A stretch of DNA of 64,000 bases from Bacteroidaceae bacterium (GTDB lineage: Bacteria > Bacteroidota > Bacteroidia > Bacteroidales > Bacteroidaceae), in the NCBI GenBank assembly GCA_017547165.1, contig JAFYQK010000025.1:248001-312000 (forward strand). Reading direction: 5' to 3'. The notes under the pieces were generated by a model that saw only the letters and a list, made by a program, of their open reading frames with translations, did not search any database and was not told the origin of the DNA. Below are positions 27,523 through 36,287 of the stretch, piece after piece. The position numbers and the translations under genes were made by a program. Every line of letters starts with the position of its first letter. Position 1 is the first letter of the stretch.

Positions 27523-28953
27523 TTACTTTATCCATGACCAGAAAATTTTGATTGTTTCAGGATCCCCTTCGTGTAACTTTTCCATCAAATAATGTATGAT
27601 GGCTTTAGTCTTTATGCACATTTCGTTTGTAGGTCTATGACCAACTACATCACCTTGTACAGAATAGTTGCGAACAGGATCAGCACCACAATATGGTTGA
27701 AATACACAATCTGCACATCCAGGAAGACATTCGGTACATGAATTTTCAATAATCTCGTGCAACAGCTTGCCATTAAACATCTCTTGGAATGTATTTTCAT
27801 TAACATTTCCAAGTTTGAAATAATAGTTTTTGAATCTAGCAAGCATTCGACCTTCGTCAGCAACATAAACACTTCCATCATAGTCGTAAATAGCACCTGC
27901 AATACCAACACCTGCTGGGGATTGTAAATCAACAAATCCTGTTGCAAATGGAGTTAAAATTCGTTTTAGTAAAAGTGCGGCAAATCCTTCTACAAAGAAT
28001 GTTCCTTTCTTGTTTATCTCTATAATATAATCTAATCCTTCTTTAAAGTTTTCTATAAACTCCTCTATTGGATAAGCAACTTTTTCTTTGTATTCACTAG
28101 CAAAGCCATAGGGGTTCAATGAACGGAGAAAAATATTGTTAAATCCAAGTCTGATATATTCATCTATAATTTCTTTGTATCTTCCAAGACTATATTTAGA
28201 TGTTGTCATCAATGCCGAAACACAATCTGCATCCCCCCATATGTCACGTACCATTTTTACGTTTTTCTCAAATATCTCATGGTGATCAAGTTTTTTATCT
28301 TGTAATGGCCTATTTGTATCATGCAAATCTTTAGGACCATCCAAAGACGTAGAGATATCACACTTATGTTTTTTAAGATACTTAACCATGTCTGGGGTGA
28401 GCAAAGTCAGGTTGGTGCAAATAACAAAGCTCAAATCACGCTTCTTGAATAGATTAACCCACTCTGCTTCCTCAATGATATATTTGACCATCTCAAAATC
28501 AATTGAGGGATCTCCACCTTGAAATTCAATTTTGATATATGGGGAAGGACCATCAAATATGCATTTAACAATGTTTTTAGCGGTTTTTTTTGTCATATCC
28601 GCGGAATGATCCGACTTTTCATGACGCTTAACTTGGCAATAGATACAACTTGAATTACATCTAAGTGTAGGTACGACCATGTGTAGAGATGTAAAATCTC
28701 TCAAGATACTTTTCTTTGTTCTAAACTTAGTAGCAAGCATTTTTACTACATCTTCCACTTTGTCTGTGGTTGCTATTTGCTTGGATGCCAAATCATAGAA
28801 GAGATCTGATTTCGAATCAAGTTCATGAGTAACAAACTTTTCAAAATCAGCATTTTTTAAAAATATATATTCACCAACGTCGTTAGTTAACAAATATTCC
28901 TCGTTACTGAAATGGTCAAAGCGAAAAGGAAGTATAGTATATTCGTATTTCAT
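27523..28953 (-). CDS. hxsB: His-Xaa-Ser system radical SAM maturase HxsB
   Basis: 476 residues. Radical SAM motif CNSSCIYC at 99-106, then KIEFQGGDPSIDFEMVKYI near 148, where GGD takes the place of GGE. A SPASM-like C-terminal region follows with CTECLPGCADCVFQPYCGADPVR near 410-430 and a last Cys in TNEMC. SPASM enzymes act on ribosomally made peptides. Its first codons overlap the hxsD stop by 4 nt (ATGA), indicating coupled translation. Confidence 0.9.
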   Translation of the reverse strand: MKYEYTILPFRFDHFSNEEYLLTNDVGEYIFLKNADFEKFVTHELDSKSDLFYDLASKQIATTDKVEDVVKMLATKFRTKKSILRDFTSLHMVVPTLRCNSSCIYCQVKRHEKSDHSADMTKKTAKNIVKCIFDGPSPYIKIEFQGGDPSIDFEMVKYIIEEAEWVNLFKKRDLSFVICTNLTLLTPDMVKYLKKHKCDISTSLDGPKDLHDTNRPLQDKKLDHHEIFEKNVKMVRDIWGDADCVSALMTTSKYSLGRYKEIIDEYIRLGFNNIFLRSLNPYGFASEYKEKVAYPIEEFIENFKEGLDYIIEINKKGTFFVEGFAALLLKRILTPFATGFVDLQSPAGVGIAGAIYDYDGSVYVADEGRMLARFKNYYFKLGNVNENTFQEMFNGKLLHEIIENSCTECLPGCADCVFQPYCGADPVRNYSVQGDVVGHRPTNEMCIKTKAIIHYLMEKLHEGDPETIKIFWSWIK

Positions 28954-29270
28954 TTATTTACAGGTTTAAATGCTTCTTCTACTATTAAATCACGAATATA
29001 GCCAAAATCTTTATTGATATTGTGTCTTATTTCTTGATCGATTAGGTTATTGCAAAATTCTTTAACAACAGTTTGGCTTATATCAGATTTGTCTTTAGAT
29101 TCAAACAAAATACTAACTGTGTTTTCTTCACAACTTTCATGAATATAGTATTTACCAGTGTATTTATAACAAGTAGCAGTAATTGCTTCTTTAGAATACA
29201 ATTTTAAATCAAAAGAAATCTTGAGCTTATTGCCATCAATAACATTAATGGGGAATTCTAGATTTGCCAT
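28950..29270 (-). CDS. hxsD: His-Xaa-Ser system protein HxsD
   Basis: 106 residues, no signal peptide or membrane segment. The pattern LYSKEAITATCYKYTGKYYIH near residues 25-45 and the end segment FCNNLIDQEIRHNINKDFGYIRDLIVEEAF match the small HxsD family. Its role is unknown; a peptide-recognition or chaperone function for the maturases is only a guess. First gene of the hxsDBCA run. No clear consensus promoter was found in the ~190 nt between it and the structured RNA. Confidence 0.85.
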   Translation of the reverse strand: MANLEFPINVIDGNKLKISFDLKLYSKEAITATCYKYTGKYYIHESCEENTVSILFESKDKSDISQTVVKEFCNNLIDQEIRHNINKDFGYIRDLIVEEAFKPVNK

Positions 29271-29460
29271 GTCTATTATAATTTTGTATGTGTATATATG
29301 AATTTATGATGTAAAATATATTTTATCCCTTCTTTAAAGTTCTTTTGATTAACTAAATTGTCTATCCCATAACAACGTGCCGCAAGTTCAACTATATAAC
29401 ATTTATTGTTAGGTTAATCTGACTCCTGGATTAATGGTCAGTATTGTTATGTAAACATAT

Positions 29461-29783
29461 ACAAAAAAAGCGTGGAGCCAGCTCTGATGCTCGTTCCACG
29501 ATTCAAAGGCTCTCGCATTGCCCGATTAGTCGAAACGAGCAACGCTGAAAGCCCCACGCCGATGAGTATATAATGCACACCCAATGGAACATTGTATGTT
29601 GACAATAGCCAATGAGGGCTGTATATAAACATCCCAAGGGGCGTCCCCGTTGCTTTGTCCTTGACTAATCGTTTTGAATTTGCGAGATTCTTGAATCGTC
29701 AAAACCAAAGCGTTCAGTTACGCCTTTTTATGATATGTGTCATGCCCGCCTCTACCCTTAGGGGCTTTCAGCAATGGCATTGA
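29461..29783 (-). ncRNA. Large structured non-coding RNA, copy A
   Basis: Homologous to the element at 46281-46633, with alignable blocks: AAAGGCGT...ACGCTTTGGTT, GGACAAAGCA-CG, ATTATATAC-CAT-CGGCGTGGGGCTT, CGTTGCTCGTTTCGAC and a final CACGCTTTTTTTGT. The 3' domain closes by GCGTGG/CCACGC around an inner stem GTTGCTCGTT/AACGAGCATC. The oligo-T end acts as a terminator, and a TACATTTG box precedes the predicted 5' end. No shared reading frame. The family is not recognised with certainty; known Bacteroidales RNA families should be tested. Confidence 0.75.
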
Positions 29784-29789
29784 CAAGTG

Positions 29790-29797
29790 CAAATGTA
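29790..29797 (-). promoter_or_regulatory. -7 element (TACATTTG) for structured RNA copy A
   Basis: TACATTTG on the minus strand. A CTG, not TTG, lies 20 nt upstream, so the -33 half is weak. It gives a transcript start near 29783. Confidence 0.5.
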
Positions 29798-29918
29798 GGT
29801 ATTTTATTTCTAATAGTCAGTCTTTTTCGTGAAGAATATTCATATCTATTATAAAAAGAAAGAGGAACCTTTAGATTAGACCTTGCCAGTCAAGTGTAAA
29901 GTTTCAAAAATGTAAGAA

Positions 29919-30035
29919 GAGAAAGCATCAGTTTGTGTTGCCCTTCAGTTGGCGCGCGAACCAGATAATAAAGGTAAAAATATTGTTGTTATTTTGCCTG
30001 ATACAGGAGAACGGTATTTGAGTATGATGCTGTAG
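29919..30035 (+). pseudogene. Decayed 3' fragment of a cysteine synthase gene
   Basis: The frame ending at the TAG at 30033-30035 reads [20 protein letters not shown] then [12 protein letters not shown]. This matches the C-terminus of cysteine synthases, including the PDTGERYLS signature, and the intact cysK at 22706-23638 end-aligned. Everything before about 29919 is missing. Many differences from the local cysK show that it is a remnant of another copy rather than a recent duplication. It marks the right edge of the accessory block. Confidence 0.85.
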
Positions 30036-30112
30036 GTGCAAGGGACCTTATTTGTATTTGATCTAATTTGGAACAATAATTAGAAGCATGCTGAGTTACA
30101 TGCTTGCCACAG

Positions 30113-30140
30113 TTCAAATTTGAGGTGTCAAATTTGAGGT
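30113..30140. repeat. 14-bp tandem duplication
   Basis: TCAAATTTGAGGTG occurs twice in direct succession. Short and without other context; it lies in the non-coding stretch between the cysK remnant and the exported hypothetical gene. Confidence 0.8.
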
Positions 30141-30334
30141 GTCAAGAATTTTCTCTTCTTGAGAACTTTGTTAAAAAGGTGAAGAATCTGGTATATGTCA
30201 AAGATGCAAAGAGTAAGTCAAAAATCTCTTAGCAAAATGTCTTGATTGCTTATGTTCTTAATAATCAGTGATATAGCTATTAAGTGGGTGCCTGAAATAT
30301 TCTTTAAACGAAAGGTTAGCGGTCTTTAAAAAAG

Positions 30335-30435
30335 GTCTCCCTAATCTTTCGCTCAAGACTCCCTAATCTTTGACACGTAAGATAGTAATCTTTTGCTCCT
30401 AAGATTATAATCTTCGGTTCGTAAGATAGTAATGT
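30335..30435. repeat. Degenerate 22-24-bp tandem array
   Basis: About four and a half units of a pattern like (a)GTAATCTTTnGCTCnTAAGA: CCCTAATCTTTCGCTCAAGA, CCCTAATCTTTGACACGTAAG, AGTAATCTTTTGCTCCTAAG, ATAATCTTCGGTTCGTAAG, AGTAATG. Units abut without spacers, so it is not a CRISPR array. The rest of 30036-30540 shows no reading frame with family features. Confidence 0.7.
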
Positions 30436-30542
30436 GTTTAAGGTATGGTTGTGAAGGAATGATACAGTAAATATTTTTTACCGCATTAATAATTACTTTA
30501 TTATTTGTAGAGTGGGAGAGTTCTTAGGTAAAAGTTTCCCGA

Positions 30543-31001
30543 CTATCTTTGTTGCTTCCGAGCGGCAGCTATAGAGTCTTCTCGCAATTGGCGCATTATG
30601 GCTTCGGTAAGTTCGTCCTCGTATGACTTTGCTGCCTCAAGTTTTTGGATTGCTTCAGCGGTGCGTTTGCGATTCTTCTCTTTGCGGCGTTCCTTCCATG
30701 CTGTAGGGTGCATTATGTAGTCAGTAGCTTTCTTGCCAATAATATCAGAGATGCTTTTTTGCCTTGGTGTGGTGAGACCGTTGTTTAAGGATTTGTTGAT
30801 GGCATCCTTAACTCGCAGTTCTTTATTTGCCTTGATTTCAATTTCCTCCAGTGTGTCTGTGAGTACATACGAGGTGTCTTGCTTTGTTTTGATGCTGTCG
30901 GAATAGCCAGATACAGTCATAGTGGAACTTGATGTTGTGGTGTGTGACATCAAGGTTATTGTCAGTAGGAAAAGTGTAATTATGTAGGTAAACTGTTTCA
31001 T
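30543..31001 (-). CDS. Exported hypothetical protein
   Basis: 152 residues, family not recognised. Residues 1 to ~20 (MKQFTYIITLFLLTITLMS) form a signal peptide. A Ser/Thr-rich segment follows (~20-55), and then a conserved-looking middle LKVKDAI-like part (ELRVKDAINKSLNNGL, SISDIIGKKATDYIMHP). The C-terminal ~50 residues are very basic and acidic in alternation (WKERRKEKNRKRTAEAIQKLE), consistent with a helix or coiled coil. Stands alone before polA on the same strand. Likely real because of the signal peptide and codon pattern. Confidence 0.6.
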   Translation of the reverse strand: MKQFTYIITLFLLTITLMSHTTTSSSTMTVSGYSDSIKTKQDTSYVLTDTLEEIEIKANKELRVKDAINKSLNNGLTTPRQKSISDIIGKKATDYIMHPTAWKERRKEKNRKRTAEAIQKLEAAKSYEDELTEAIMRQLREDSIAAARKQQR

Positions 31002-31119
31002 TTATATCTGTATATACATTCATTCACCTGTATGCAATACCATAAGGCTTGTTTTTTCGTTGGTAAAGATATGATTATTCCTAAAACTACGCAAATAATT
31101 TTCAATAATTAAATCATTG

Positions 31120-33675
31120 TTAATGAGATTCCAACCAATTGTTGCCAAGTCCAATATCGGCAATGAGTGGTATAACAAGTTGTGCAGCGTTCTGCATTTC
31201 TTCTTTTACAATCTGTTGGAGATGTTCGCACTCTTCCGGTACAACTGTGAAATTTAGTTCGTCGTGTACTTGGAGTATCATTTTGCTCTTCAGTCCTTCC
31301 ATGCGCATACGTTTGTCAATGCGTATCATGGCAATTTTCATGATGTCAGCCGCACTTCCTTGTATGGGAGAGTTAATGGCATTTCGTTCGGCATATCCCC
31401 GAACTACGGCATTGTGGCTGTTGATGTCGGGTAGGGGACAACGACGAGAGAAGAGAGTTTCGGTGTAGCCTTTTTCGCGTGCTTTGGCAATACTTTCATC
31501 CATATATCGTTTTACTCCGGGATAAGTGGAGAAATAACCATCAATAAGCAGCTTTGCTTCGCTCCGGCTGCATCCAAGGCGTTCTGCCAGTCCAAAGGCG
31601 CTTATTCCGTAGATGATGCCGAAATTAGCTGTTTTTGCGCTGCGACGTTCGTCGGAGGTGACCTCGCTGATATCCTTATGGAAAATCTTGGCTGCGGTGG
31701 CGGCATGGATGTCTTCACCACACAGGAAGGCTTGTACCAGGTTTTCGTCATTGCTCAGGTGTGCCATGATACGCAGTTCAATCTGGCTGTAGTCGGCCGA
31801 AAGGAATATCTGTCCTTCATCAGGAATGAAGGCTTTGCGTACCTCCTTTCCCATTGCATCTCTTACTGGTATATTTTGCAGATTAGGATTTGATGAAGAG
31901 AGGCGTCCTGTGGTGGTGACGGTTTGGTTGAAGGTGGTATGTATGTGTCCTGTTTCGGGATTTACCAATCGGGGTAGGGCATCAATGTAAGTGCTTAAGA
32001 GTTTCTTTATTCCTCTGTGTTCCAATATTTTGCCTACAATCTCGTGTTTCGCGCGCAAGGCTTCTAATACCTCCTCACTGGTGACATACTGGCCCGTCTT
32101 TGTTTTCTTTGCTTTAGAGTCAAGTTTGAGTATGTCAAAGAGTATTTCTCCCACTTGTCGTGGAGATGCAATGTTGAATTTTTGACCAGCAAGGTTGTAT
32201 ATTTCTTCTTCGAGCTGGCTGATTTCTTGCGAAAAGTGCTGACTGGTTTCTCCAAGTCCTCGTTCGTCAATGCGTACACCATTAGTTTCCATTCGTGCCA
32301 ATACACTCATGAGTGGCATTTCTATTTTTTCAAAGACGTCCCACAGACTGGTGTTATATAATTGTGATTCAAATAGTTCCTTAAGGCTTAGAAGGGTAGG
32401 GCATTGGTATACTTCTTTTAGGTATTCTAACCCATGGCGCATCTCTGGGTGCAGAAGATAATGTGCTATGGCTACGTCAAAAAGTTCCAGAACGGGAGTT
32501 TCTGCATCGCTGTTAAGGTCTTGTGAAAGAATTTGTGGGTATTCTCCGGTCAGTTCCTTCCAATGCGCTTTAAGGTCGTGGCCTATAATAGTGTTTCCTT
32601 CTTTTATGAATGGTGGTTCCTCTATTATTTTAAAACTACAATTGTTAATACTGAAAAGGTCGGCCTCGTCTTCATTTATGTCCTTATTGGCATTGGGAAT
32701 ACCAATGGTGTCATTAGATGCAAAAAGGTCGCCTTGAATGCTGCCATCGCTATGCTTTTGTAGAGTCTTTTTATCTATTGACGGTTCCTTGGTGGGTTTA
32801 TCCTGTGATTTTACTCCCGAAGATTTCTTTAATAGTTGTCTGAATTCAAGATCCTCAAAAATAATCTGTAGTTTTGTGGTGTCAGGTTCGCTGATTTCCA
32901 ATGCTTTAAGGTCGAGGCTTATTGGCGCATCTGTAACTATGGTTGCCAACCAGTAGCTTTGTTTTATAAGGTCGACGTTTTCTTTTACTTTGCGTTGAGT
33001 TGTACCTTTAAGTTTGTCGATATTGTTCAATAGGTTATCAATACTTCCCCATTCTTTAATCAGGTTGCTTGCTGTCTTTTCGCCAATTCCTGGACATCCA
33101 GGAATGTTGTCGCTTGAGTCTCCCATTAAACCAAGAATGTCTATAACCTGAGAAGTGTTGGAGATGCCCCATTTTTGGCATATATCTTCAGGTCCTAAAA
33201 CTTGTGCCTCATTCTTTCCTACACCAGGACGGTACATCTGAACATTTGCGGTTACAAGCTGACCATAATCCTTGTCGGGGGTCATCATGTAGGTCTTGAT
33301 GCCTTGTAAATCGGCTTGATGAGCTAAAGTTCCGATAACATCATCCGCCTCATATCCAGGAACTTCAAGTACAGGGATGTGGTATGCTTCGAGTATCTCT
33401 TTTATCTTTGGAACAGCAAAACGGATGGCCTCGGGAGTTTCTTCGCGTTGTGCCTTGTATTCGGGAAAGGCTTCGTGGCGAAAGGTGCCCCCATGTGGGT
33501 CGAAGGCAACACCGATATGGGTGGGTTGCATGTTGCGGAGTACATCTTCAAGAGTGTTTACAAAGCCCAAAATGGCGCTTGTGTTTTCGCCTTTGGAGTT
33601 GTATCTGGGATTTTTAATAAAAGCATAGTAGGCTCTGTAGATAAGAGCATAGGCGTCCAGTAGGAATAATTTCAT
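31120..33675 (-). CDS. polA: DNA polymerase I, apparently lacking an active proofreading domain
   Basis: 851 residues from MKLFLLDAYALIYRAYYAF at 33675; the frame extends upstream but the extension crosses the promoter region. 5'-nuclease domain, residues 1 to ~290 (PDKDYGQLV, GDSSDNIPGCPGIGEKTA). Polymerase domain ~440-851 with motif A SADYSQIELRIMAHLS, the O-helix RRSAKTANFGIIYGISAFG, and motif C LQVHDELNF. Between them the exonuclease-like part is short: the segment that normally carries the FDTET metal motif is missing. Proofreading is therefore probably lost. Gap filling and repair polymerase. Confidence 0.94.
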   Translation of the reverse strand: MKLFLLDAYALIYRAYYAFIKNPRYNSKGENTSAILGFVNTLEDVLRNMQPTHIGVAFDPHGGTFRHEAFPEYKAQREETPEAIRFAVPKIKEILEAYHIPVLEVPGYEADDVIGTLAHQADLQGIKTYMMTPDKDYGQLVTANVQMYRPGVGKNEAQVLGPEDICQKWGISNTSQVIDILGLMGDSSDNIPGCPGIGEKTASNLIKEWGSIDNLLNNIDKLKGTTQRKVKENVDLIKQSYWLATIVTDAPISLDLKALEISEPDTTKLQIIFEDLEFRQLLKKSSGVKSQDKPTKEPSIDKKTLQKHSDGSIQGDLFASNDTIGIPNANKDINEDEADLFSINNCSFKIIEEPPFIKEGNTIIGHDLKAHWKELTGEYPQILSQDLNSDAETPVLELFDVAIAHYLLHPEMRHGLEYLKEVYQCPTLLSLKELFESQLYNTSLWDVFEKIEMPLMSVLARMETNGVRIDERGLGETSQHFSQEISQLEEEIYNLAGQKFNIASPRQVGEILFDILKLDSKAKKTKTGQYVTSEEVLEALRAKHEIVGKILEHRGIKKLLSTYIDALPRLVNPETGHIHTTFNQTVTTTGRLSSSNPNLQNIPVRDAMGKEVRKAFIPDEGQIFLSADYSQIELRIMAHLSNDENLVQAFLCGEDIHAATAAKIFHKDISEVTSDERRSAKTANFGIIYGISAFGLAERLGCSRSEAKLLIDGYFSTYPGVKRYMDESIAKAREKGYTETLFSRRCPLPDINSHNAVVRGYAERNAINSPIQGSAADIMKIAMIRIDKRMRMEGLKSKMILQVHDELNFTVVPEECEHLQQIVKEEMQNAAQLVIPLIADIGLGNNWLESH

Positions 33676-33697
33676 GTTGGATATATCTATTTCTATG

Positions 33698-33747
33698 CAA
33701 AAATAATGAAAAAAAGTGATAATTTTCACCCTTTTTGTGTAAATTTG
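33698..33747. promoter_or_regulatory. Divergent -7 elements between polA and the prenyltransferase gene
   Basis: TATTTTTG on the minus strand (33698-33705) faces polA. TAAATTTG on the plus strand (33740-33747) faces the prenyltransferase. The two boxes are 34 nt apart, so the promoters overlap. No exact TTG is seen at either -33. Confidence 0.5.
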
Positions 33748-33774
33748 CAATTGATAACATTTACTATAACTCTG

Positions 33775-34755
33775 GTGGAAATATTAGAAGAATTAAGAAA
33801 ACCCGTTGAGGCTGACTTGGAGAGATTCAATGTGATGTTGCAGGAATCATTGCATTCGAGCAATAAAATTCTGAATCTGGCATTGGAGCACTTGGTTAAG
33901 CGTCGTGGTAAGCAAATGCGTCCTATATTGTTGATGCTTGCCGCTCGTGGTGCTAACAATTCTCCAGAGGTGTTGGATGATAAAATTCTGCATGCTGCAA
34001 TAGCAATGGAATTGCTGCATACGGCTTCGCTGGTGCATGATGATATAGTAGATGAGAGTGACCGACGTCGTGGTCACAAAAGTATCAATAGTTTATTGGA
34101 CAATAAGGCTGCAGTTCTGGTTGGTGATTTCCTCTTGAGCAAGTCTATTGAACATGCTGTGGCAAGTGGAAACTTTCGGGTTGTGGAACTCATTTCTAAT
34201 GTGGGAATAATGCTTTCGGATGGTGAGTTGCTCCAGCTTTCTAATGTCGAAAGCGATATTATCGATGAGAGTTCTTACTATGAAGTTATTAGAAAGAAAA
34301 CCGCTTCTTTGTTTTCTGCTTGTGCTGAAATAGGTGCTTTGTTATCAACTGATAATGAGGGGTATATCTTTACAATGAAACGTTTTGGTATGCTTTTGGG
34401 GATATGTTTTCAGTTGAGGGATGATATCTTTGATTACGATCCATCTCATGACGTCGGAAAACCTTCGGGCAATGACATGAAGGAGGGTAAACTGACATTG
34501 CCTGTAATATTTGCTTCGCAAAAGAACGAGTTGGTGCGTGATTTGGCAATGAAGGTACGGCGCTTTGAGGCTTCTGCCGAGGAAATAGAACATCTGGTAC
34601 AACTTGCTCGTCACGAGGGAGGTGTTGTTTATGCCGAAGCTGCTATGACTGACTTTTCTCATATGGCCTCAGGTCTTTTGGAGGATGTTCCCAATAAGGG
34701 TGTAGCTAAGAGTATGCTTAATTATCTTTATTACTCTTCTAAGCGAGATATATAA
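33775..34755 (+). CDS. ispB: Long-chain polyprenyl diphosphate synthase
   Basis: Trans-prenyltransferase that elongates allylic diphosphates with IPP, giving the side chain of menaquinone. 326 residues from the GTG at 33775, chosen because the longer frame begins before the -7 box. First aspartate-rich motif LVHDDIVDESDRRRG near residue 80, second QLRDDIFDYD near 210. KRRGKQMRP near 40 and the FLLSKSIEHAV segment agree with the octaprenyl/solanesyl group. Chain length is inferred from family and organism, not from sequence alone. Confidence 0.9.
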   Translation: MEILEELRKPVEADLERFNVMLQESLHSSNKILNLALEHLVKRRGKQMRPILLMLAARGANNSPEVLDDKILHAAIAMELLHTASLVHDDIVDESDRRRGHKSINSLLDNKAAVLVGDFLLSKSIEHAVASGNFRVVELISNVGIMLSDGELLQLSNVESDIIDESSYYEVIRKKTASLFSACAEIGALLSTDNEGYIFTMKRFGMLLGICFQLRDDIFDYDPSHDVGKPSGNDMKEGKLTLPVIFASQKNELVRDLAMKVRRFEASAEEIEHLVQLARHEGGVVYAEAAMTDFSHMASGLLEDVPNKGVAKSMLNYLYYSSKRDI

Positions 34756-35242
34756 ATAATGTGAGCCGATATACCGTTAAATAGAGTATATTTAGTCGAC
34801 TGGGCACTTCTTTTAGCATCTTGTCTTAGTACTTTCACAAGCATTCATTTGTGCGTTTCTGGTTATAAGCATCCGCGCAATGTCTGGCGTGGGGTGGCGG
34901 AATAGCATGTGTTGGCTAGGGAGGCATTTTTTAGTCATGCTATATGTTAAGATGCATTGTGTATGGTATAAATAATGGGTGACAAAAGGTCTTGCTAAGA
35001 AAAGTAGAGTTATGGTGTTACACTCTGTGATATTTTTCTTAGTAACTTTAAGTGGTGTTTGATTGTTGATATTTGATGATGGTGCAATTTCCCCCATCAG
35101 ACTTTTTCTAACAACGTTTTCTTTGGTTCATATTATTAAAAGTCGGAAAAGACTGATTAACTCAATAGGATAGGGCGTCAAAAGGCGAGATTTCATTTTC
35201 GTAATCGTAAAAACATCTAGATTTCTTTTTGTGTGATATATA
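34756..35242. other. Gene-free interval with one imperfect hairpin
   Basis: No reading frame with family features. An imperfect hairpin spans 34992-35045: TTGCTAAGAAAA pairs with TTTTCTTAGTAA through one G-U, with AGAGT/ACTCT inside. A smaller TGATGG/CCATCA pair lies near 35080-35097. No DnaA-box cluster was seen. Confidence 0.5.
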
Positions 35243-35288
35243 AAAACATCCCTTAACAGGTTGATTTATACCTTTTAAGGGATGTTTT
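35243..35288. terminator. Bidirectional intrinsic terminator
   Basis: Perfect 14-bp arms AAAACATCCCTTAA (35243-35256) and TTAAGGGATGTTTT (35275-35288), with A and T tracts on both outer sides. It lies 85 nt past the deoC stop, which it probably ends on the minus strand. Confidence 0.85.
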
Positions 35289-35373
35289 GTGCCTCGTGAG
35301 AATTAAAAATTTATACCATTCTTTCCATCTGTACGCAATTTCTATATTCTCAATGGGGTAAATAATGGGTTTG

Positions 35374-36261
35374 TTAGAAGAATTTTATCTCCTCGCCAAG
35401 AACTTCGCTTAAGAGAAGGTTTGCTAAACGGCTAGTGCCAAGACGAAGATATTTGTTGGTGAGCCACTCTTCGCCAAGAACTTCTTTTACTATGGTGTAG
35501 TAGACGAGTGCGTCGTGTACGGTGTTGATTCCGCCTGCAGGTTTGAAACCAATACGTATACCAGTTTTTTCATAATACTCTTTAATAGCTTGACACATTA
35601 CGTATGCTGCCTCGGGAGTGGCGGCAGGATTTTCCTTGCCGGTGCTTGTCTTGATGTAGTCTGCGCCTGCATATATGGCTAAAAGGCTGGCTGTCTTTAT
35701 GTCTGCGCAAGATGGTAGGAGTCCTGTTTCCAGTATTACTTTAAGCATCTTATCGCCACAAATCGCTTTCAATTCTGCGATTTCATCACATACAGTTTCA
35801 TAATCTCCACTTAGATATTTGCCTACGCTCATTACCATATCTATCTCTGTGGCGCCGTCCTTGATGGCTAGGGCTGTTTCTGCAACTTTTACTTCGATGA
35901 GGGCTTGAGAACTTGGGAATGAACCGCTGACACATGCAAGTTCTACTCCTTCAACTTCAAGGCTTTGGCTTACTATTTCTGCAAAACAGGGGTATACGCA
36001 GATGGTTGCAACGTGTGGAAGGTCGGGGTAGGTCTGTTCAAATTCGTTAACGCGCTCGGTAAATTTTAACACGCTTTCATCGCTATCTGTAGTTTTCAGT
36101 GTTGTTAACTCTACGCTACCCATAAGGAATTTTTTTACCTCGAGGGTGTTGTTTTCTGCTACCTTATTTTCGATGATGGTTGTCACCGCTTGTTTCACTT
36201 CATCGTCTTTGATGTTGGTGTTGTATTCTGCCAACATTCTTTCATACTTGTTTTCTTCCAT
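35374..36261 (-). CDS. deoC: Deoxyribose-phosphate aldolase
   Basis: Splits 2-deoxyribose-5-phosphate into acetaldehyde and glyceraldehyde-3-phosphate in nucleoside salvage. 295 residues, the longer DeoC form. The Schiff-base lysine is in GADYIKTSTGK near residue 212. The partner lysine is in IGFKPAGGI near 250, and IDMVMSVGKYLSGD lies near 145. It follows uvrC by 26 nt in the minus-strand run mnmG-apt-uvrC-deoC. Confidence 0.94.
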   Translation of the reverse strand: MEENKYERMLAEYNTNIKDDEVKQAVTTIIENKVAENNTLEVKKFLMGSVELTTLKTTDSDESVLKFTERVNEFEQTYPDLPHVATICVYPCFAEIVSQSLEVEGVELACVSGSFPSSQALIEVKVAETALAIKDGATEIDMVMSVGKYLSGDYETVCDEIAELKAICGDKMLKVILETGLLPSCADIKTASLLAIYAGADYIKTSTGKENPAATPEAAYVMCQAIKEYYEKTGIRIGFKPAGGINTVHDALVYYTIVKEVLGEEWLTNKYLRLGTSRLANLLLSEVLGEEIKFF

Positions 36262-36287
36262 TGTGTGTTGTTTATATGGTTTATAAT

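Noticed and set aside
29447-29708. Two minus-strand frames of about 60 codons within structured RNA copy A
   Set aside because: Copy B has no matching frame; conservation follows helices rather than codons.
30335-30435. CRISPR array
   Set aside because: Units abut each other without unique spacers, are degenerate, and no cas genes are present.
33676-33750. Extended N-terminus of DNA polymerase I
   Set aside because: The extension crosses the divergent promoter region; MKLFLLDAYALIYRAYYAF is the normal PolA start.
34813-35097. 94-codon minus-strand frame in the gap between ispB and deoC
   Set aside because: No family motif, odd residue mix, and it lies across two hairpins; most likely chance.
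34756-35373. Replication origin in the 600-bp gene-free stretch
   Set aside because: No DnaA-box cluster and no dnaA/dnaN nearby; the parS-like sites alone do not place the origin here.
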